Shown one piece after another: positions 1-6,260 of a stretch of DNA of 16,263 nucleotides. The stretch spans positions 1 through 16,263 of the forward strand of contig DASQWX010000093.1 in assembly GCA_035640035.1 (NCBI GenBank). Reading direction: 5' to 3'. The position numbers were made by a program, and so were the translations under genes. The DNA is from 13-2-20CM-68-14 sp035640035 (GTDB lineage Bacteria > Actinomycetota > Thermoleophilia > Gaiellales > Gaiellaceae). The stretch's first letter is position 1. Each line of letters opens with the position of its first letter. A model generated the notes under the pieces. That model was not told the DNA's origin. It made no database searches and saw nothing but the letters and a program-made list of their open reading frames with translations.

Positions 1-75
1 CTGGAGCTCGTCGAGGTGCAGCCGGAGGGCCGCCGCCGGATGACCTACGACGAGTTTCTCCGCGGGCTGCGCTGA
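1..75 (+). CDS. fmt: Methionyl-tRNA formyltransferase, C-terminal end (partial)
   Basis: Only the last 24 codons are in the window, and the gene enters from the left edge. The visible tail reads VQPEGRRRM followed by DEFLRGLR and a TGA stop. This matches the conserved end of the Fmt C-terminal OB-like domain, where a QPEGK(K/R)xM segment and an F-L-R-G motif close the protein. Fmt formylates the initiator Met-tRNA using 10-formyl-tetrahydrofolate. The neighbour supports the call, because rsmB directly follows fmt in many bacteria. The stop codon overlaps the next start as TGATG, implying translational coupling. The family call rests on a short tail plus synteny. Confidence 0.8.
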   Translation: MELVEVQPEGRRRMTYDEFLRGLR

Positions 76-1277
76 TGGTCTCGCCGGCACGGCGGGCGGC
101 CTTCGAGACCGTGCTGCGCGTCTTCGAGGACGATGCCTACGCAGACCGCGCCTTGCGGACGGCAGCCGCGAATCTCGACCGGCGGGACCGGGCGCTCGCG
201 CAGCGGCTCGCGTACGGCACGATCCAGCGGGTTCGCACGCTCGACTACGCGATCGAGGAGCTCGGACGACGGCCGGTCCGCAAGCTCGACGGGCCTGTTC
301 GCGCGGCGCTGCGGCTCGGCGCCTACGAGCTCGGCTTCATGGAGACGCCGCGCCACGCGGCCGTGAATGAAGCGGTCGAGCTCGTGCGGACCGCGAAGCT
401 CGACCGCGCGGTCGCTTTCACCAACGCCGTCCTTCGCCGGATCGCCGACGGGACCGCCGCTCTGCTGGGCTCGATTCCGGACGGCCCGCTGAAGGAGTCG
501 TACCCCGATTGGATCGCGCATGTCTGGACACGGGATCTCGGGCGAGAGGAGGCGCTGGCGTTGATGCGCGCGCAGAACGAGCCGCCGGAGACGGTCGTCC
601 GGCTCGTCCGCGGGGAAATCGGCGGGGAGCCGACCGACATCCCCGGCGCCTATCGCGTCGACCGGGTCGACGAACAGGCCCTCGCCGAGGGGCGGATCTG
701 GCCGCAGAGCCGTGCTTCGCAGCTCGCAGGCCTCGTGGTCGGCTCGACTGAGGGGGAGCGCGTGCTCGATCTCTGCGCGGCCCCCGGCGGCAAGGCCACG
801 CAGCTCGCCGGTGAGGTGACGGCCGTGGAGAAGCACCCCGGCCGGGCCCAGGAGCTCGAGGCGAACGTAGCGCGGCTCGGCGCCGGGAACGTGTCAGTCG
901 TCTGCGCAGACGCCCTTCGCTTGCCGCCCGAGTTGCGCGATTACGACCGTGCTCTCGTCGACGCTCCCTGCTCCGGTCTCGGCGTGCTCGCTGCTCGGCC
1001 CGATCTGCGCTGGCGGGCGGAGCCGTTGCCCGAGCTGCAACGCGACCTCCTCCGCGTGGCCGCCGAGCGCGTGCGGCCGGGCGGCACGATCGTCTACTCG
1101 GTCTGCACGATCAACGCGGACGAGAACGAGGAGATCGTCGACGCCTCCGGCCTGACGCCCGAGCCGCTCGGCGAGGAGTGGCCCCAGTTCGCGCATCCGA
1201 AGCGGCCGGAGTTCCTGCTGACGCTGCCCCAGCGGGACCGGACGTCCGGGTTCTTCATCGCGCGGTTGCGCTCCTAG
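75..1277 (+). CDS. rsmB: 16S rRNA (cytosine-967-C5)-methyltransferase RsmB
   Basis: This 400-residue protein should methylate C967 (E. coli numbering) of 16S rRNA with S-adenosylmethionine. An N-terminal NusB-like all-helical RNA-binding domain covers about residues 1-130. The Rossmann methyltransferase domain follows, with SAM motif I as LDLCAAPGG (231-239), motif IV as DAPCSGLG (296-303, Cys299) and motif VI as YSVCT (341-345, Cys344). In this family the motif VI cysteine is the nucleophile and the motif IV cysteine assists product release; both are present. Length is near the usual 420-450. The ATG at 75 overlaps the fmt stop by one base, with no Shine-Dalgarno in front, so translation is probably coupled to fmt. 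Its TAG stop lies inside the -10-like hexamer of rpe. Confidence 0.93.
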   Translation: MVSPARRAAFETVLRVFEDDAYADRALRTAAANLDRRDRALAQRLAYGTIQRVRTLDYAIEELGRRPVRKLDGPVRAALRLGAYELGFMETPRHAAVNEAVELVRTAKLDRAVAFTNAVLRRIADGTAALLGSIPDGPLKESYPDWIAHVWTRDLGREEALALMRAQNEPPETVVRLVRGEIGGEPTDIPGAYRVDRVDEQALAEGRIWPQSRASQLAGLVVGSTEGERVLDLCAAPGGKATQLAGEVTAVEKHPGRAQELEANVARLGAGNVSVVCADALRLPPELRDYDRALVDAPCSGLGVLAARPDLRWRAEPLPELQRDLLRVAAERVRPGGTIVYSVCTINADENEEIVDASGLTPEPLGEEWPQFAHPKRPEFLLTLPQRDRTSGFFIARLRS

Positions 1278-1280
1278 ACT
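1275..1280 (+). promoter_or_regulatory. -10-like TAGACT before rpe, leaderless spacing
   Basis: TAGACT ends 7 nt before the GTG of rpe, which would put transcription initiation at or next to the start codon. The hexamer shares its TAG with the rsmB stop codon. There is no clear -35 element (TTCTTC lies 18 nt upstream) and no ribosome binding site. It is one of a series with the same spacing in this window. Confidence 0.5.
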
Positions 1281-1287
1281 GCCGCTC

Positions 1288-1971
1288 GTGCCCTGGGCGG
1301 ACTGGATTCGAGACCTCGAGGTCGAGCCGTCGCTCTATGCGGCGGACTTCTCGAGGCTCGGCGAGCAGATCGAGGAGCTGCTCGCCGCCGGCGCGCGCGT
1401 CTTCCACTACGACGTCGGGGACGGGCACTTCGTCGAGCCGATCATCATCGGCCCGATCGTCCTTCAGTCGATCGGCGGGCTCATCCACGGCGGCGGGGGG
1501 CGCGTGGACGTGCACCTGATGATCGAGGCCCCGGAGCGCCACTTCCAAGCGTTCCGGGAGGCAGGTGCCGACAGCGTGACCGTCCACTACGAAGCCGTCG
1601 ACGATGTCCCCGCGACCGCGGCGGCGGCGCGCGATCACGGCCTCGGCGTGGGCCTCGCGCTGAAGCCGCAATCGGCGGTGGAGGAGGTTGCCGAGGTCGC
1701 GGTATCGGCCGGAGTCGACCTCATTCTCTGCATGAGCATCGAGCCGGGCTACTCGGGACAGGAGTTCATGCCGGAAGCGTTCGAGCGCCTACGGCGGCTC
1801 CGGGAGCTGTTGCCGGAGACGGTTCAGCTCCAGGTGGACGGCGGGGTGAACGATGCCAACGTGCGAGCGGCCCGCGAGGCGGGCGCCAACCTGCTCGTCG
1901 CGGCGACGGCGGTCTTCGGCGACGCCGGTCCGGCGGCCGGTTACCGCGGGCTCATGAACGCGCTGGCATGA
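1288..1971 (+). CDS. rpe: Ribulose-phosphate 3-epimerase
   Basis: This 227-residue TIM-barrel enzyme interconverts D-ribulose 5-phosphate and D-xylulose 5-phosphate in the pentose phosphate pathway, so it acts on the pentose phosphate that feeds RibB. Family motifs appear in order: PSLYAADF (14-21), HYDVGDGHF (40-48, metal ligands His40 and Asp42), DVHLM (74-78, His76), MSIEPGYSGQ (149-158, phosphate-side loop) and QVDGGVN (182-188, Asp184). All four expected metal ligands are present. One small departure is VEP where the family normally has VPN after the first metal motif. The GTG start is chosen because it lies just before the conserved N-terminus and 7 nt after a -10-like hexamer. The TGA overlaps the ribD ATG as ATGA. 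Confidence 0.93.
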   Translation: MPWADWIRDLEVEPSLYAADFSRLGEQIEELLAAGARVFHYDVGDGHFVEPIIIGPIVLQSIGGLIHGGGGRVDVHLMIEAPERHFQAFREAGADSVTVHYEAVDDVPATAAAARDHGLGVGLALKPQSAVEEVAEVAVSAGVDLILCMSIEPGYSGQEFMPEAFERLRRLRELLPETVQLQVDGGVNDANVRAAREAGANLLVAATAVFGDAGPAAGYRGLMNALA

Positions 1972-2915
1972 GCTTTCTCGAACGGGCGATCGAGCTCGCC
2001 GAGCGCGGGCGCGGGACGACCCGGCCGAACCCGGTCGTCGGCGCCGTTCTCGTGCGCGACGGCGAGATCGTCGGCGAGGGGTGGCACGAGCGGAAGGGCG
2101 AAGCCCACGCGGAGGTGAACGCTCTGGCCGCCGCCGACGACGCCCGCGGGTCGACGCTCTACGTCACTCTCGAGCCGTGCGCGAGCTGGGGCTCGACGCC
2201 GCCGTGCGCACAGGCGGTCATCGATGCAGGGATCGCGAAGGTCGTCGTTGGGACCCGCGATCCGAACCCGGCCGCCGCCGGGGGCCTCGAGCAGCTCCGC
2301 GACGCCGGCGTCGAGGTGGAGCTCGCCGACGGTGAGCTGGCATTCCGCGCCCGTCAGCAGATCGAGGCCTGGTTGACCTGGGTGACGAAGAGGCGGCCGT
2401 TCGTGACCTACAAGGTGGCTGCGACGCTGGACGGCCGACTGACCTTGCCGGGCTCGCGGTGGATCTCCGGCGAGGCGAGTCGCCGTCTCGTGCACGAGCT
2501 CCGGGCTGCGACGGATGCGGTGGCGGTCGGGATGGGAACGGTGCGGGCTGACAATCCGGCTCTGACGGCACGCGAGGTCGGCGCGGCGCGGCAACCCCGG
2601 CGGCTTGCCTTCGGGCACGGACCGCTGCCCGAGGGCGTCGACCTCGAGCTCCTCCCCGGCCCGCTCGAGAAGGAGCTCGCACGTCTCGCCGAGGAAGGAG
2701 TGCAGTCGCTGCTGCTCGAGGGTGGGCCGACGATCGCGGCGTCGTTCATGCGCGCCGGGCTGATCGACAAGCTGCTCGTGTTCGTGGCGCCGAGGGTCTC
2801 GGGCGAGGGGCCGACGCTGTTCTCGGCGCTTGACGAGCCGGTCGAGTTGTCCCGTTTCGCTTCTCGCCCGGTCGGAGAGGACGTGTTACTGACGGCCTAT
2901 GTCAACGCGCCGTGA
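1968..2915 (+). CDS. ribD: Bifunctional pyrimidine deaminase/reductase RibD
   Basis: RibD deaminates the pyrimidine product of GTP cyclohydrolase II and then reduces its ribosyl group with NADPH, the second and third steps of the GTP branch of riboflavin synthesis. The N-terminal zinc deaminase domain has HAEVNAL (His47, Glu49) and PCASWGSTPPC (Cys71 ligand, second Cys80 ligand). The reductase domain starts near residue 142 with RRPFVTYKVAATLDGRL, followed by SRWIS, a VGMGTVRADNPALT block and LLEGGPT. At 315 residues it is shorter than the usual 360 or so. The missing length lies after RQPRR in the reductase domain, where the family normally carries an extra strand and loop. The start overlaps rpe as ATGA, and the end overlaps the next gene by 17 bp. 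Confidence 0.93.
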   Translation: MSFLERAIELAERGRGTTRPNPVVGAVLVRDGEIVGEGWHERKGEAHAEVNALAAADDARGSTLYVTLEPCASWGSTPPCAQAVIDAGIAKVVVGTRDPNPAAAGGLEQLRDAGVEVELADGELAFRARQQIEAWLTWVTKRRPFVTYKVAATLDGRLTLPGSRWISGEASRRLVHELRAATDAVAVGMGTVRADNPALTAREVGAARQPRRLAFGHGPLPEGVDLELLPGPLEKELARLAEEGVQSLLLEGGPTIAASFMRAGLIDKLLVFVAPRVSGEGPTLFSALDEPVELSRFASRPVGEDVLLTAYVNAP

Positions 2916-3147
2916 GCGCATCGGCTTGGACGACCGGATCGTCAAGACGATCTCGCGCTGGCTGACGCATCGTCTCTCCGACGAAGCGCTTCGCGACGAG
3001 CTCGATGCCGTCCCGCTCGACACGCTGACGCCGGAACAGGCCGAAGCCGTTCGCGAGCTTCAGGAGGACCTTCAGGTCGGCATCGACCGCGCCGGCCTCG
3101 AGATGGTCGCGCGCGAGACGCTCGAAACCGTCGCGATCCGCGACTGA
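2899..3147 (+). CDS. Small hypothetical protein between ribD and ribE
   Basis: I do not recognise this 82-residue protein. It is charged and looks mainly helical, with segments around RIVKTISRWLTHRLS (residues 13-27) and TPEQAEAVRELQEDL (44-58). It has no cysteine, signal peptide, membrane segment or catalytic motif. The ATG at 2899 lies inside the end of ribD (17-bp overlap), and codon use resembles the neighbours, so it is likely a real, coupled gene. A TTG ten codons further in is an alternative start. Its position among riboflavin genes suggests co-expression with ribD, but no function can be read from the sequence. It contains no lumazine-binding or deaminase motif, so it is not a fragment of a rib gene. 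Confidence 0.7.
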   Translation: MSTRRERIGLDDRIVKTISRWLTHRLSDEALRDELDAVPLDTLTPEQAEAVRELQEDLQVGIDRAGLEMVARETLETVAIRD

Positions 3148-3190
3148 GGCGCTCTTTTTGTCCGCGACCTCCTGGAAGCGACCCCTATAA

Positions 3191-3247
3191 GGATCACGCG
3201 CGCGCGCGGATCCCCTCCCGGGTGGGGTGGTGGACCACCCGCCACCC
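3191..3247 (+). terminator. Two tandem hairpins after the rpe-ribD-82aa unit
   Basis: Two dyads lie side by side. The first pairs GGATC (3191-3195) with GATCC (3209-3213) around a self-complementary CGCG run. The second pairs GGGTGG (3220-3225) with CCACCC (3242-3247) and GGTGG (3226-3230) with CCACC (3235-3239), giving an 11-bp stem with a 2-nt bulge and a TGGA loop. No T-run follows, so neither is a classical intrinsic terminator. If ribE is transcribed from its leaderless promoter, these structures lie at the end of the previous transcript, which favours a 3'-end or pausing role. Confidence 0.35.
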
Positions 3248-3339
3248 GCGTCGAGCGTAACGACGAATTTCGCGCGTGTCTGTGATCTGAGTACGTCGGA
3301 TCCGAGCCTTTCGCGCCGGCCCTGAGGCGGGTTGCGGCA

Positions 3340-3345
3340 TAGGCT
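3340..3345 (+). promoter_or_regulatory. -10-like TAGGCT before ribE, leaderless spacing
   Basis: TAGGCT ends exactly 7 nt before the ribE ATG at 3353. There is no Shine-Dalgarno in the interval and no good -35 hexamer at 16-18 nt upstream. The position fits a leaderless start and would leave no room for an FMN riboswitch in the ribE mRNA. Confidence 0.5.
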
Positions 3346-3352
3346 GTCGTCC

Positions 3353-3910
3353 ATGTTCACCGGAATCGTTCGCGAGCGCGCGAGGGTGGCGTCCTTCGAC
3401 GGCGGCCGCCTGGTCGTCGAGAGCCTGCTCGATCCGGGCGTCGGCGATTCCGTCGCCGTCGACGGCGTCTGCCTGACCGTTGCCGAGCGGACGGACGGAC
3501 GGCTCGCGTTCGACGTGATGCCGGAGACGCTCGAGCGCGCCAAGGCGTTCGGGGCGGAGGTCAACCTCGAGACGGCTCTCCGTGCCGGCGAACCGCTCGG
3601 GGGCCACTACGTGCAGGGGCATGTCGACGGGATCGGCCGCGTCCGCACGATCCAGCCCGAGGGCGAGAGCCGCCGGGTGACGATCGACGCGCCGCCCGGC
3701 GTCCTGCGCTACTCCGTCGAGAAGGGGTCGATCACGGTCGAGGGTGTCTCGCTGACGATCACCGCGATCGCCGAGGACGCCTTCGAAGTCGCGCTCGTCC
3801 AGCACACGCTCGAGGCGACGACGCTCGGATCGCTCGAGCCAGGGGACGAGGTCAACCTCGAGGTGGACGTTCTGGCCAAGTACGTCGAGCGGCTCCTGGG
3901 CCGTTCCTAA
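3353..3910 (+). CDS. ribE: Riboflavin synthase, alpha subunit
   Basis: This 185-residue protein should convert two 6,7-dimethyl-8-ribityllumazine molecules into riboflavin and the pyrimidinedione recycled by RibH. It begins with the family's MFTGIV and holds two lumazine-binding barrels. VAVDGVCLTV (about 35-44) and MPETLE mark the first; GGHYVQGHVDGIG (about 83-95) and ITVEGVSLTI mark the second. The protein is shorter than the usual 200-215. In barrel 1 the stretch between the PETL motif and VNLE lacks about four residues compared with the LGxLxxGDxVNLE form that is intact in barrel 2, and the C-terminal tail is short. An in-frame ATG seven codons upstream is rejected because MFTGIV is the conserved N-terminus and the -10-like hexamer points to 3353. 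Confidence 0.93.
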   Translation: MFTGIVRERARVASFDGGRLVVESLLDPGVGDSVAVDGVCLTVAERTDGRLAFDVMPETLERAKAFGAEVNLETALRAGEPLGGHYVQGHVDGIGRVRTIQPEGESRRVTIDAPPGVLRYSVEKGSITVEGVSLTITAIAEDAFEVALVQHTLEATTLGSLEPGDEVNLEVDVLAKYVERLLGRS

Positions 3911-3917
3911 TTCGACA

Positions 3918-3940
3918 CGTCTGGGGTCAGGCCCCGGACG
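3918..3940 (+). repeat. Hairpin after ribE with GGGGTCAGGCCCC core
   Basis: A 9-bp stem (3918-3926 with 3932-3940, one T-G wobble) closes a TCAGG loop in the 79-nt gap between ribE and ribBA. There is no T-run after it. The core resembles short dispersed GGGGTCAG-type intergenic palindromes that I recall from many genomes, but only one copy is in this window. It could equally be a 3'-end hairpin of the ribE transcript. Confidence 0.4.
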
Positions 3941-3976
3941 AGGCCCTTTCGGACCGGCTGCAGGACAGTCCCTAGA

Positions 3977-3982
3977 TACGAT
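3977..3982 (+). promoter_or_regulatory. -10-like TACGAT before ribBA, leaderless spacing
   Basis: TACGAT ends 7 nt before the ribBA ATG at 3990, the same spacing as at rpe and ribE. No ribosome binding site is visible and the -35 region is unremarkable. Confidence 0.5.
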
Positions 3983-3989
3983 CTCGCGC

Positions 3990-5249
3990 ATGTCGACGCA
4001 GCTCGAGAGGCAGGCGCCGTTCGCGACCGTCGAGGAGGCGATCGAGGACATCCGCCAGGGCAAGTTCGTTGTCGTCATGGATGCCGCCGACCGCGAGAAC
4101 GAGGGCGATCTGACGATTGCCGCCCAGTTCGCGACTCCTGAAGCGGTCAACTTCATGGCAACGCACGGCCGTGGCCTCATCTGCCTCTGCCTGACCGAGG
4201 AACGCTGCGACGAGCTCGGCCTGGGCCTGATGACGGAGCGGAACGAAACGCGGTTCGGCACCGCCTTCACGGTCTCGATCGAAGCGCGCGAAGGCGTGGC
4301 AACGGGCATTTCCGCGCACGACCGCTCGCGGACGATCCAGGTTGCGATCGACCGCAACAACGGACCGAATGACCTCGTCCGGCCCGGCCACATCTTCCCG
4401 CTCCGGGCCCGCGACGGCGGCGTCTTGCAGCGGACGGGCCAGACCGAGGCGGCCGTCGACCTCGCGAGGCTCGCGGGGCTGATTCCGGCCGGCGTCGTCT
4501 GCGAGATCATGAACGACGACGGGACGATGGCCCGCGTCGACGACCTCGTTCCCTACTGCCAGCGCCACGGCCTGAAGCTGATCACCGTCGCCGAGCTGAT
4601 CGAGTACCGGCGACGCCACGAGAAGCTCGTCGAGCGCACGACCGCGGTGCGCCTGCCGACCGCCTACGGCGAGTTCACGGCGGTTGCCTTCCGCGAGAAG
4701 CTGACCGGCAAGCACCACGTTGCGCTCGTGAAAGGCGAGGTGGAAGGAGCCGAAAACGTGCTCGTCCGCGTCCACTCCGAGTGTCTCACCGGCGACGTCT
4801 TCCACTCGCTGCGGTGCGACTGCGGCGAGCAGCTCGAGCAGGCGCTGCTCCAGATCTCGAACGAGAATCGCGGCGTGCTCCTCTATATGGCACAGGAGGG
4901 CCGCGGCATCGGTTTGCTCAACAAGCTCAAGGCCTACGAGCTGCAGGAGAACGGGCTGGACACGGTCGAGGCGAACCTCGAGCTCGGCTTCCCGGCCGAT
5001 GCACGAGACTGGGGGATCGGCAACCAGATCCTCGCCGACCTGGGACTGACGACGATCCGGATCCTGACCAACAACCCGAAGAAGATCAGCGGGCTCGAGG
5101 GGTACGGCCTCAGCGTCGTCGAGCAGGTGCCGATCGAGGTGCCGCCGAACGCCGAGAACCGCCGCTACCTCCTCGCCAAGCGCGACAAGCTTGCGCACAA
5201 GCTTCACCACCAGGATCTCCGCTTCGACGAGCCGGAGAGCGACGGTTGA
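3990..5249 (+). CDS. ribBA: Bifunctional DHBP synthase / GTP cyclohydrolase II
   Basis: The 419-residue fusion opens both branches of riboflavin synthesis. Residues 1-210 form 3,4-dihydroxy-2-butanone 4-phosphate synthase (ribulose 5-phosphate as substrate), with DRENEGD (34-40), the THGRGLICL segment, TGISAHDRSRTI and RPGHIFPLRA. The rest is GTP cyclohydrolase II, with zinc ligands Cys265, Cys276 and Cys278 in SECLTGDVFHSLRCDCGEQL, then AQEGRGIGL and RILTNNPKK. Both halves look intact and the length is normal. A small departure is DAAD just before RENEGD, where many family members have DDED. The start follows a leaderless-type -10. The stop overlaps the ribH TTG as TTGA, so RibH translation is probably coupled to it. 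Confidence 0.95.
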   Translation: MSTQLERQAPFATVEEAIEDIRQGKFVVVMDAADRENEGDLTIAAQFATPEAVNFMATHGRGLICLCLTEERCDELGLGLMTERNETRFGTAFTVSIEAREGVATGISAHDRSRTIQVAIDRNNGPNDLVRPGHIFPLRARDGGVLQRTGQTEAAVDLARLAGLIPAGVVCEIMNDDGTMARVDDLVPYCQRHGLKLITVAELIEYRRRHEKLVERTTAVRLPTAYGEFTAVAFREKLTGKHHVALVKGEVEGAENVLVRVHSECLTGDVFHSLRCDCGEQLEQALLQISNENRGVLLYMAQEGRGIGLLNKLKAYELQENGLDTVEANLELGFPADARDWGIGNQILADLGLTTIRILTNNPKKISGLEGYGLSVVEQVPIEVPPNAENRRYLLAKRDKLAHKLHHQDLRFDEPESDG

Positions 5250-5995
5250 GCGAAGAACACTGGCCCGGCGAGGACCGGCTGACGGCTCCCGAGCAGGAGG
5301 AGCTCGGTCCGGAAGTGCCCGAGGACGAGGTCGAGCTGGCTCCAGGCGAGGAGGAGCTCGCCGAGGCGGAGGCGCAGCCGGCGCCGCCGGGGGAGCAGGT
5401 CGACGGAGACAGCCGCGAGGAGGAGCCCGGCGACGACACGGAGGCACCTGAAGAACCGGCTGAGGAAGACGAGCTCCCCCGGTTGCGACCGCCGGGACAC
5501 GCCGCCGGTGACCTCTCGATCCCCGACGGGTACGGCGTCATCGCCGGATCGGCGGATGGCGGCCGTCGCGCCGTCGGCGTCGTCGTCAGCCGATACAACG
5601 GCGAGGTGACGAACCGGCTGCTCGAATCGGCGCTCGCCGAGCTCGAGCTTGCGGGCGTCGTTCGCGAAGCGGTCACCATCGTCCAGGTTCCGGGCGCCTT
5701 CGAGCTCCCGCTCGGCGCGATGGCGCTCGCGAAGACGCGCCGCTACGCGTGCATCGTCGCGCTCGGCTGCGTCATTCGCGGCGAGACGCCGCACTTCGAC
5801 TACATCGCCAGCGAGACCGCGAGCGGGCTCCAGCTCGCCGCGCTCGAGACGGGCATCCCGGTTTCGTTCGGCGTGCTCACGCTCGAGTCGGGCGATCAGG
5901 CCGACGACAGGGTGGGCAAGGGGGCGGAGGCCGTCCGCACCGCGCTCGAGATGGCCGACCTCTTCAGCCGGCTGCGGACTCAGGCCACGGCGTAG
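5246..5995 (+). CDS. ribH: Lumazine synthase with long acidic N-terminal extension
   Basis: The enzyme condenses the RibD-pathway pyrimidine with the RibB product to make 6,7-dimethyl-8-ribityllumazine, normally in pentameric or icosahedral assemblies. The catalytic domain starts near residue 96 and shows VSRYNGEVTNRLLE (114-127), VPGAFELPL, IRGETPHFDYIA (with the catalytic-type His) and FGVLTLESGDQADDR. The family is usually about 155 residues; this one is 249. Residues 1-78 contain 32 Asp/Glu, two Arg and no Lys, and are rich in Pro and Ala, so likely disordered. TTG at 5246 is chosen because it forms a TTGA overlap with ribBA and has GGAGAG 6 nt upstream. GTG at 5315 is an alternative that would still leave about 70 extra residues. 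No start codon lies close to the catalytic domain. Confidence 0.92.
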   Translation: MSEEHWPGEDRLTAPEQEELGPEVPEDEVELAPGEEELAEAEAQPAPPGEQVDGDSREEEPGDDTEAPEEPAEEDELPRLRPPGHAAGDLSIPDGYGVIAGSADGGRRAVGVVVSRYNGEVTNRLLESALAELELAGVVREAVTIVQVPGAFELPLGAMALAKTRRYACIVALGCVIRGETPHFDYIASETASGLQLAALETGIPVSFGVLTLESGDQADDRVGKGAEAVRTALEMADLFSRLRTQATA

Positions 5996-6019
5996 GAGGG
6001 TCGGCCCGGCGCCTTTGGC

Positions 6020-6025
6020 TACACT
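6020..6025 (+). promoter_or_regulatory. -10-like TACACT before rpmB, leaderless spacing
   Basis: TACACT ends 8 nt before the rpmB GTG. A GGAGGG lies about 33 nt upstream of the GTG, too far to act as its ribosome binding site. This suggests a leaderless ribosomal-protein mRNA. Confidence 0.45.
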
Positions 6026-6033
6026 GCCGCGCC

Positions 6034-6225
6034 GTGTCCAAGGTCTGCGCAGTCTGTGGAAAGAAGCCCGGGTTCGGCAACAACCGAAGCCACTCGATGG
6101 TGGCGACGAAGCGCCGTTTCAACCCGAACCTCCAGCGCGTCCGCGTCCTGCTCGACGGCAAGGCGACGCGCGCGTACGTCTGCACCCGTTGTCTCAAAGG
6201 CAACAAAGTCCAAAAGGCCGTCTAG
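6034..6225 (+). CDS. rpmB: 50S ribosomal protein L28
   Basis: This 63-residue protein is a component of the large ribosomal subunit. It begins with SKVCAVCGKKPGFGNNRSHS, the classic L28 N-terminus, continues with TKRRFNPNLQ and ends with a basic KGNKVQKAV. Four cysteines in two CxxC pairs (Cys5/Cys8 and Cys50/Cys53) form a zinc ribbon, so this is the zinc-containing version of L28. The GTG start is fixed by the conserved N-terminus and by a -10-like hexamer 8 nt upstream. A longer in-frame reading into ribH is rejected. It sits between ribH and the Asp23 gene. The rpmB next to asp23/fakA arrangement also occurs in Firmicutes, though there rpmB is divergent. Confidence 0.95.
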   Translation: MSKVCAVCGKKPGFGNNRSHSMVATKRRFNPNLQRVRVLLDGKATRAYVCTRCLKGNKVQKAV

Positions 6226-6249
6226 CAACCGCGGCCCGCGCACTCCACG

Positions 6250-6255
6250 TCTAAT
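6250..6255 (+). promoter_or_regulatory. Weak -10-like TCTAAT before the Asp23 gene
   Basis: TCTAAT ends 5 nt before the ATG at 6261. It resembles TATAAT with one change but breaks the TANNNT pattern, and the spacing is short. The gap to rpmB is only 35 nt, so read-through from rpmB is an alternative. Confidence 0.25.
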
Positions 6256-6260
6256 CGGCG

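Noticed and set aside
2218..2682. Arg/Ala/Pro-rich alternative frames inside ribD, recG and other genes
   Set aside because: Frame shadows typical of GC-rich coding DNA, with no start context or conserved motif.
3130..3158. GTCGCG-atc-CGCGAC stem with a TTTTT run as an intrinsic terminator at the end of the 82-aa gene
   Set aside because: The T-run starts about ten bases after the stem and the stem lies within coding sequence and abuts the stop codon, so the geometry is wrong for a standard terminator.
3186..3191. TATAAG as a promoter -10 for ribE
   Set aside because: No matching -35 element at 16-18 nt, and it lies about 160 nt from ribE, while a box with the window's leaderless spacing is adjacent to the start.
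3148..3352. Possible FMN riboswitch before ribE
   Set aside because: None of the conserved aptamer segments (for example GGGTGAAATTCCC or ACCGGCGGT) is present. The GGGTGG motif forms a simple hairpin instead.
4023..4110. DAAD before RENEGD in RibBA as a sign of a dead DHBP synthase domain
   Set aside because: The core RENEGD and the other active-site segments are intact, and this position varies between family members.
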